Shown here piece by piece: positions 56,333-64,000 of a stretch of 64,000 nt of DNA (position 1 is the stretch's first letter; every line of letters begins with the position of its first letter). The translations under genes were made by a program, and so were the position numbers. Source of the stretch: Plazaster borealis (Eukaryota > Echinodermata > Asteroidea > Forcipulatida > Labidiasteridae); contig CM037460.1 in NCBI GenBank assembly GCA_021014325.1, positions 26,998,336-27,062,335 on the forward strand, in the 5' to 3' direction. The notes under the pieces are model-generated. The model had not been told where the DNA came from, ran no database searches, and saw only the letters and a program-made list of their open reading frames with translations.

Positions 56333-56380
56333 AGAATCCTATGAAAACCGAGAGTTTCACCAGTTCGTGTTCAGTTTCTC
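56333..56380 (+). promoter_or_regulatory. Altered promoter of GPCR B (TATA changed)
   Basis: The copy A box TATAAAA reads TATGAAA here (56339-56345), while the downstream initiator-like TTCAGTTTC is kept. Whether GPCR B is transcribed from this site is unknown. Confidence 0.35.
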
Positions 56381-56655
56381 TGATGGAATCGACTTGCTTC
56401 GATCACTGCATACTGTTTTTATCATACTTTTATGCAGGACATGACATGCTGATCCACCAGCTCACACTTATAGTGAAGTTTGTAAACTATGATTTAACAA
56501 GCCGAAAACTTCCCTTTTTCTGACATTAGGCGGTTTAAGTATAACAATTCCTGAACAATTTAGCCAGATCGTGTTTATAACAGTGACAGGTGTTTTAACA
56601 GCACAGCTTCAGCTGAGACCATAACCTACCACTTCATAACATTTCGGAAATCATC

Positions 56656-57729
56656 ATGGAAAACGAATCGTCCTACAATTCCATGGAAAACAAATCGTCC
56701 AACAGTTCAACTTATTCGTTTGTTTCTACATGTTTAAGTTTCCCTTGGCGGACATACGATATCCTTTTATTACTCAACTGTCTTTTGACATTGACTTTGA
56801 ATCCGCTCTACCTGGTTGTAATCCGTCGAGTAAAGAACATACCAACATCAACAAAGATTTTTCTTGCATCTTTAACCGTCTCAGACTTCAGTATGGGGCT
56901 ACTGCGAATGCTCCTATTAATTCTCTTGAGGCTAATTTGTTTATCTACTGGCCTATACATATGGTTCTTTGATGCTGTGAGTGTCATTTTGAGCATCTTA
57001 ACAACTGAAAGTTGCTTCGCACTTGTGCTAGTGACTATCGACTGGTACCTAGCTATCGCCCGGGGTATGCACTACCGACGACTGGTTACTACACGCCGAG
57101 CAAAAATCGCGGTTTGTTGTAGTTGGTTCGCCTCAGTAGTCTTTGGTGCAGTTTCTATCATCATGATCAAGGCGGGAAACTATTTAGTTAAGAATGTCAT
57201 CTCCCTTTCGTTAATCATCATAAATTTGCTTGGACTGATCATCGTCGTGGTTCTTAACGTTCACGTTCTGATCATCGCTAGACGCCACGTGACACAGCGA
57301 ATCAAGCGGGAAAACCAATTTAAGGCTAAAAATATAAACACTCGGAGTGCGCTACGAGCCCACTTTAAGTCTTTTGCCACCGTGTTCATCACGGTAGTTT
57401 ACATTTTATTTTTTTGGATTCTAATGACCTTTCTGGATATATATGACCTTGTAGTATTTTTCTGCATATATTGTACCAGTACCATAACAAACCAAGACCT
57501 GATATTTGCCATCAACACGATATATTATTACCGTTACTGGGCGAATGGTTTGGTTTTTTGCATAAGAAACAGATCGTTCCGCCTAGTTCTACAAAAAATG
57601 GTGTCAACCAACTTCAGAGCATTGATACAAAAATGTAGACCCGAACAGAAGCGTAACAACAGGGGAAAGCTAACAAAACAACAAGGCAACTTTGGGACAA
57701 AATCGCACGCAAAAGAAACACCGGTATAG
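56656..57729 (+). CDS. Class A (rhodopsin-like) GPCR, single exon, copy B
   Basis: 357 residues, paralogue of 29590-30831. Start at ATG 56656. The extended frame seen in copy A is broken here by an extra base near 56620, which supports this start in both. The N-terminus has two 9-residue units (MENESSYNS, MENKSSNSS) with three possible N-glycosylation sites. DWY, NGLVF, TM4 Trp and the ETPV end are all as in copy A. Differences from copy A concentrate at the outer ends of TM3 (WFFDAVSVILSIL for WFAHAGRVIWNIV), the second extracellular loop with TM5 top, and the TM6-TM7 region. The inner segments and the tail are unchanged but for a few residues. No stop or frameshift, so it is probably functional. 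One codon shorter in TM5. Confidence 0.85.
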   Translation: MENESSYNSMENKSSNSSTYSFVSTCLSFPWRTYDILLLLNCLLTLTLNPLYLVVIRRVKNIPTSTKIFLASLTVSDFSMGLLRMLLLILLRLICLSTGLYIWFFDAVSVILSILTTESCFALVLVTIDWYLAIARGMHYRRLVTTRRAKIAVCCSWFASVVFGAVSIIMIKAGNYLVKNVISLSLIIINLLGLIIVVVLNVHVLIIARRHVTQRIKRENQFKAKNINTRSALRAHFKSFATVFITVVYILFFWILMTFLDIYDLVVFFCIYCTSTITNQDLIFAINTIYYYRYWANGLVFCIRNRSFRLVLQKMVSTNFRALIQKCRPEQKRNNRGKLTKQQGNFGTKSHAKETPV

Positions 57730-58440
57730 TAGCACAATTAACTTATGTTATGTGAACGTCAAAATGTGAATGTGTTATTAAAGAAATTCCCTATAACTGG
57801 TTTCCTGTAAATTTGCCTGCAGTGACTTGGTCCTTATGTGATAAATAGCAGAAACTAACTTAATATGCAAATGAGCCACAGGAGAGTCGCTATAGTAATG
57901 TTTACCAGACAACTCTTCAAGATTATCAAAGTCTGCCAATTATGGCTTCATTCTAGAAGAAAACGAAGTCTAACTTATTGATGTGAACACTAAAAAAAAC
58001 CAAAACAGTTAATGGATACATCCTCTCTCCATGGTTGAATGCCCGAACTGCCTCAAACGACGCCTTCATCTGAACTGGACCACACGGACTCGGGGCCGAC
58101 CCCGCAACCACGGACATAATTATCGATGAGAGTGGTGAGATCGCCAGAAACGGACATACTTTATATTGACAATTTATGTATGCCGTATCATTTTCAAAAT
58201 GGAGTCAGTCGGAAGTGTTTTTAAAAATATAACAAGAGGTCAAGTCGTAGACTGCAGGACTTGCAATCACAAGGTTGTGGGTTCGAATCTGACCAAACTA
58301 ACCGCTGATTTCACAATGACTAGAATAAGTATTGCCGACTATAGTTACTGAATCACAATTTGTTGATTTGTGCAAGTCGTAATAAATCATAGACGTTCAA
58401 GGGAAACGTTGCCGCTGATTGGGCGCTTTTGGGCAACAAA
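57730..58440 (+). other. GPCR B 3' flank
   Basis: Differs from 30832-31544 at only one or two positions by eye, much closer than the upstream flanks. Confidence 0.5.
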
Positions 58441-61400
58441 AAAGCGTGTGTTATGAAATGAATATGGTTGGAAAAGTGTTTTAAAAGTAGAATAATTATC
58501 CACACAAATATCCCTCAAAATTGTGTGGTTTGCCTTTTACTTGGTGAACTAAATCCGCCATTTTGTAGAACAAAATTGTTGACTCCGCAATGTGGCGGAC
58601 TGAGTTAGTTCACGAAGTAAAAGGAAAACCACAACATTTCGAGGGATATTTGTGTGGGTCATTATATTCTACTTTTAAAACATCCTTCCAACCATAAACG
58701 CTTGTATAAATAACCTAAAGCGCCCAATCCGAAGGCAATGTGTCCCTACCATTGTTTGTATGAGAGAGATTGGTTGTTACCAGCTTGGTGTTATATCCCC
58801 TTGTGGGAGCCTTGCCAAGTTCCCTTGTTGGGAAGATCATCTAAACAAACAAACAAGCAAACAAACAAACAAAAAGGTATGCGGCTGAAGCCCGAACACC
58901 TAAAATATAAAACGGAATGCATTAAACATATTGAACCCTAACTTGTCCAATATTTCACCCTTTGTAAATAATTTATGATTTGTACAATTGTACATTGAGG
59001 GGTTATAAGTTATTTATAAAATATTGAACAAGTCAGTGGAGATAATTATAAAGTTATACAGTGTTTGGTGTAGCCGCTAGCTGACCACCCCATCCTAACT
59101 ACTCGAGAGGAATTTACCCAACTGCTTTTAACCAATTTACCGTTAGCCTAAATTTCTGCAACTTTCTTTGGGTGGTCACTGGTGATGTACAAAGTTGTAA
59201 ATATTTTTTACTGATCTTCAATTATACTTAAAATTGGGTCATCTTTTCATTTGATTTAGTGAAGTAAGGGAAAACAAATTATTACCTGAATTTTTCTGAA
59301 TGAAGTAAACTGTGAGTGAATGTTAACAATTTTGAGAAAAGTTCTAATGGACAAATAATACCCTCGGAAACTGAGTTTCGGAGTGTTGCCATTATGCCAT
59401 TGAGTGTGTCTGATGACTGGAAAAAAAACACCTTATAATGTAAAAATGACGGTTTGAATTCACTGAAAACCCTGTTATGGGCCACTTGCCTCCTACAGGA
59501 GTTGTTATAAATTCCATTGTTTTTCCCGGTTGCAAAGCACACAGCGAGTTGAATTAAACGTCCTAGATATATTCTAGACTGGTACCATTCCACATAATCT
59601 AAGGGGGTCAGTTTCAGGGTTTTGTATTTATTTTTTTATGGGCTGGTGAAAAAATCTTTACCAAAGCCAGCGTGTAAAATCTGCCACATGACTTTGCGTG
59701 CCCAGCCTGCCCTGCACATATCCAACTGTCTGATGAAGTGGAGCCATTCTAGCCATCTGTTAATTCATGGAGCTTTATGGTTTATTGTGTCAGAATGTGC
59801 CCTGGCCCCAATTTCAAAGAGCTGCTTATAAGCACAAAAAGTAGCTAAGCACAATAAATATATGCTTACCTGTATAAGGTTACCAACCAAAATAGCATTC
59901 CACATAATTGTGACTGGTATCCCGCTTATTTTTGTTAAGCAGGCAATTTCTAAGCTGAAAATAGCAGAAATTTCTTAAGCTGAAAATACTGCTTAGAAAA
60001 TTTCTTTGCTTTGCGAAAAATTAGTGGGGCGCACCCGCAACAATGTAAACTTTAAATGGTAGCTGGTAACCTGTTTCTCTTAAGCAATATATTTCTGTGC
60101 TTAGCATGTTTTTATGCTTACAGGCTTTATAAAATTGGGCCGTGCCTGGTAATGCCTCTGAGCAGCTTTGCCGTTTCCAATATTCATTTTCTAAGTAAAA
60201 CATTTTGATTTATTTTGATTTATTTCTTTCAAATTTATGCGCATATTTCATTAATGACCTTTTGATCATTATGAGTATGAAATAACAATTAATTATAGCG
60301 TATGTTATGAAATTAATATGGTTGGAAAAGTGTTTTAAAAGTAGAACAATTATCCAGACAAATATCCCTCAAAATTGTGTGGTTTGCCTTTTACTTGGTG
60401 AACTAAATCCGCCATTTTGTAGAACAAAATTATTGACTCCGCAATGTGGCGGACTGTGTTAGTTCACGAAGTAAAAGGAAAACCACAACATTTCGAGGGA
60501 TATTTGTGTGGGTCATTATATTCTACTATTAAACCATCTTTCCAACCATATTCATGTGATAACAAACGCTTGTATAAATAACCTAAAGCGCCCAATCCGA
60601 AGGCAATGTGTCCCTACCATTGTTTGTATGAGAGAGATTGGTTGTTACCAGCTTGGTGTTATATCCCCTTGTGGGAGCCTTGCCAAGTTCCCTTGTTGGG
60701 AAGATCATTTAAACAAACAAACAAACAAGCAAACAAACAAACAAAAAGGTATTCGGCTGAAGCCCGAACACCTAAAATACAAAACGGAATGCATTAAACA
60801 TATTGAACCCTAACTTGTCCAATATTTCACCCTTTGTAAATAATTTATGATTTGTACAATTGTACATTGAGAGGTCAAAGTCATTTATAAAATATTGAAC
60901 AAGTCAGTGGAGATTATTATAAAGTTATACAGTGTTTGGTGTAGCCGCTAGCTGACCACCCCATCCTAACTACTCGAGAGGAATTTACCCAATTGCTTAT
61001 ACAATTTACCGTTAGCCTAAATTTCTGCAACTTTCTTTGGGTGGTCACTGGTGACGTACAAAGTTGTAAATATTTTTACTGATCTTCAATAATACTTAAA
61101 AATGGATAATCTTTTCATTTGATTTAGTGAAGTAAGGGAAAACAAATTATTACCTGAATTTTTCTGAATGAAGTAAACTGTGAGTGAATGTTAACAATTT
61201 TGAGAAAAGTTCCAATGGACAAATAATACCCTCGGAAACTGAGTTTCGGAGTGTTGCCATTTTGCCATTGAGTGTGTCTGATGACTGGAAAAAAAACACC
61301 TTATAATGTAAAAATGACGGTTTGAATTCACTGAAAACCCTGTTATGGGCCACTTGCCTCCTACAGGAGTTGTTATAAATTCCATTGTTTTTCCCGGTTG

Positions 61401-63850
61401 CAAAGCACACAGCGAGTTGAATTAAACGTCCTAGATATATTCTAGACTGGTACCATTCCACATAATCTAAGGGGGGGGGTCAGTTTCCAGGGGTTTTTGT
61501 ATTTATTTGTTTATGGGCTGGTGAAAAAATCTTTACCAAACTCAGCGTGTAAAATCTGCCACATGACTTTGCGTGCCCAGCCAGCCCTGCACATATCCAA
61601 CTGTCTGGTGATGAAGTGGAGCCATTCTAGCCATCTGTTTATTCATGGAGCTTTATGGTTTATTGTGTCAGCCCTGGCTCCAATTTCGGAGAGCTGCTTA
61701 TAAGCACAAAAAGTAGCTAAGCACAATAAATAAATGCTTACCAGTATAAGGTTACCAACCAAAATAGCATTCAACATAATTGTGACTGGTATCCCGCTTA
61801 TTTTTGTTAAGCAGGCAATTTCTGAGCTGAAAATAGCAGAAATTTCTTTAGCAGCCTACTACTTAGAAAATTTCTTTGCTAAGCGAAAAATGAGTGGGGC
61901 GCACCAGTCGCAACAATGTAAACTTTAAATGGTAGCTGGTAACCTGTTTCTGTTAAGCAATATATTTCTGTGCTTAGCATGTTTTTATGCTTACAGGCTT
62001 TATAAAATTGGGCCGTGCCTGGTAATGCCTCTGAGCAGCTTTGCCGATTCCAATATTCATTTTCTAAGTAAAACATTTTGATTTATTTTGATTTATTTCT
62101 TTCAAATTTATGCGCATATTTCATTAATGACCTTTTGATCATTATGAGTATGAAATAACAATTAATTATAGCGTATGTTATGTAATTAACATGGTTGGAA
62201 AAGTGTTTTAAAAGTAGAACAATTATCCAGACAAATATCCCTCAAAATTGTGTGGTTTGCCTTTAACTTGGTGAACTAAATCCGCCATTTTGTAGAACAA
62301 AATTATTGACTCCGCAATGTGGCGGACTGTGTTATTTCACGAAGTAAAAGGAAAACCACAACATTTCGAGGGATATTTGTGTGGGTCATTATATTCTACT
62401 ATTAAAACATCTTTCCAACCATATTCGTGTCATAACAATAGCTTGTATAAATAACCTAAAGCGCCCAATCCGAAGGCAATGTGTCCCTACCATTGTTTGT
62501 ATGAGAGAGATTGGTTGTTACCAGCTTGGTGTTTATATCCCCTTGTGGGAGTTTGCCAAGTTCCCTTGTTGGGAAGATCATCTAAACAAACAAACAAGCA
62601 AACAAACAAACAAAAAGGTATTCAGCTTTTAGCCATTTTACCGTTAGCCTAAATTTCTGCAATTTTCTTTGGGTGGTCAATGGTGATGTACAAAGTTGTA
62701 AATAGTTTTTCTGATCTTCAATAATACTTAAAATTTGGTAATCTGTTCATTTGATTTAGTGGAGTAAGGGAAAACAAATTATTACCTGAATTTTTCTGAA
62801 TGAAGTAAACTGTGAGTGAATGTTAACAATTTTGAGAAAAGTTCTAATGGACAAATAATACCCTCGGAAACTGAGTTTCTGAGTGTTGCCATTATGCCAT
62901 TGAGTGTGTCTGATGACTGGAAAAAAAAAACCTTATAATGTAAAAATGACGGTTTGAATTCACTGAAAACCCTGTTATGGGCCACTTGCCTCCTACAGGA
63001 GTTGTTATGTATTCCATTGTTTTCCCGGTTGCAAAGCACACATCGAGTTGAATTAAACGTCCTCGATATATTCTAGGCTATCCATGGTACCAGTCCACAT
63101 AATCTAAGGGGGGGGGGGGTCAGTTTCCAGGGTTTTTTGTATTTATTTTTTTATGGGCTGGTGAAAAAAATCTTTACCAAAGCCAGCGTGTAAAATCTGC
63201 ACATGACTTTGCGTGTCCAGCCAGCCCGGCACATATCCAACTGTCTGGTGAAGTGGAGCCATTCTAGCCATCTGTTTATTCATGGAGCTTTATGGTTTAT
63301 TGTGTCAGCCCTGGCTCCAATTTCGGAGAGCTGCTTATAAGCACAAAAAGTAGCTAAGCACAATAAATATATGCTTACCAGTATAAGGTTACCAACCAAA
63401 ATAGCATTCCACATATGTGACTGGTATCCCGCTTATTTTTGTAAAGCAGGCAATTTCTAAGCTGAAAATAGCAGAAATTTCTTTAGCAGAAAATACTGCT
63501 TTGAAATTTTCTTTGCTAAGCGAAAAATTAGTGGGGCACACCCGTCGCAACAATGTAAACTTTAAATTGTAGCTGATAATCTGTTTCTGTTAAGCAAGAT
63601 ATTTCTGTGCTTAGCATGTTTTTTAAGCTTACAGGCTTTATAAAATTGGGCCGTGCCTGGTAATGCCTCTGAGCAGCTTTGCCGATTCCAATATTCATTT
63701 TCTAAGTAAAACATTTTGATTTATTTTGATTTATTTCTTTCAAATTTATGCGCATATTTCATTAATGAGCTTTTGATCCTTATGAGTATGAAATTACAAT
63801 TAATGATAATATTAGCACTGAGCCGATGGCACACACACGCGTGACTGTAA
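58440..63850 (+). repeat. 1.87-kb tandem array, three units (copy B)
   Basis: Landmark ATGTGTCCCTACCATTG at 58737, 60605 and 62479, periods 1868 and 1874. The third unit lacks about 340 bp right after the AAAC microsatellite (62620-62630). Units 1 and 2 are nearly identical to units 1 and 2 of copy A, and the last unit matches parts of copy A units 3 and 4. Confidence 0.9.
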
Positions 63851-63914
63851 CCAGTGGACACGTACAACATCGCTGTATTTTCGATAGACGGCACTCAGTG
63901 CAGAGGTTTATTGG

Positions 63915-64000
63915 GTCTGTATACGTTTGGTAATGACTCTGAAAATTATTAACCGCATTAAAAACTTACTTGGTAAGAAGTACAGCAGCTTTGGATAGAG
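63915..64000. mobile_element. MITE variant B, cut by window end
   Basis: TGTATACGTTTGGTAATGAC and ACTTACTTGGTAAGAAGTAC, orthologous to 39566-39952. Confidence 0.6.

Larger units (their letters stand above)
44617..64000 (+). repeat. Segmental duplication, copy B (runs off window)
   Basis: Direct-orientation match to 18253-39590. It includes two intron-array units, six HMMR exons, a second GPCR and a three-unit 1.87 kb array. It lacks the HMMR exons upstream of 21778. Intron identity is roughly 95% by eye, while 57600-60300 is far closer to its partner. Confidence 0.9.

Overview
The window is animal genomic DNA, most likely from an echinoderm and probably a sea star. The genes are intron-rich with GT-AG introns, one intron looks AT-AC (U12 class), and the spacers are packed with tRNA-derived SINEs, fold-back DNA elements and minisatellites. 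The sea-star placement rests on the look of the repeats and on a lineage-expanded-type receptor. No search was run.

Layout. Positions 1 to 27163 (+) hold the 3' part of one gene: 15 coding exons giving 647 codons that join in a single frame. I recognise it as HMMR/RHAMM, a spindle and hyaluronan-binding coiled-coil protein, mainly from LAGHQNLKQKI near the C-terminus. Intron 9 (9406-10725) has U12 AT-AC signals. Intron 10 (about 11 kb) is built from five units of a 2.0-2.4 kb tandem repeat, and one unit keeps a dead copy of exon 10. Downstream lies a single-exon class A GPCR (29590-30831), then a 1.87 kb tandem array (31545-39030).

From about 44.62 kb to the window end, the block that starts near 18.25 kb is repeated in direct orientation. 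It carries intact copies of the last six HMMR exons (48452-53333), a second GPCR (56656-57729) and a three-unit version of the 1.87 kb array. The 5 kb between the copies (39.6-44.6 kb) is nearly all mobile-element debris.

The HMMR product would act in the cytoplasm and at spindles. The GPCRs would be surface receptors, and I see no functional link between the two. The most interesting items are the AT-AC intron, the duplicated HMMR 3' cassette with no 5' end, the GPCR pair whose amino acid changes cluster in the outer half while the inner half is almost unchanged, the coding minisatellite in the GPCR N-terminus (8 units against 2), and a small TTAGGG-bearing fold-back element present three times with 8-9 bp target duplications and a paralogous empty site. 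An uncollapsed second haplotype is the main alternative explanation for the large duplication.
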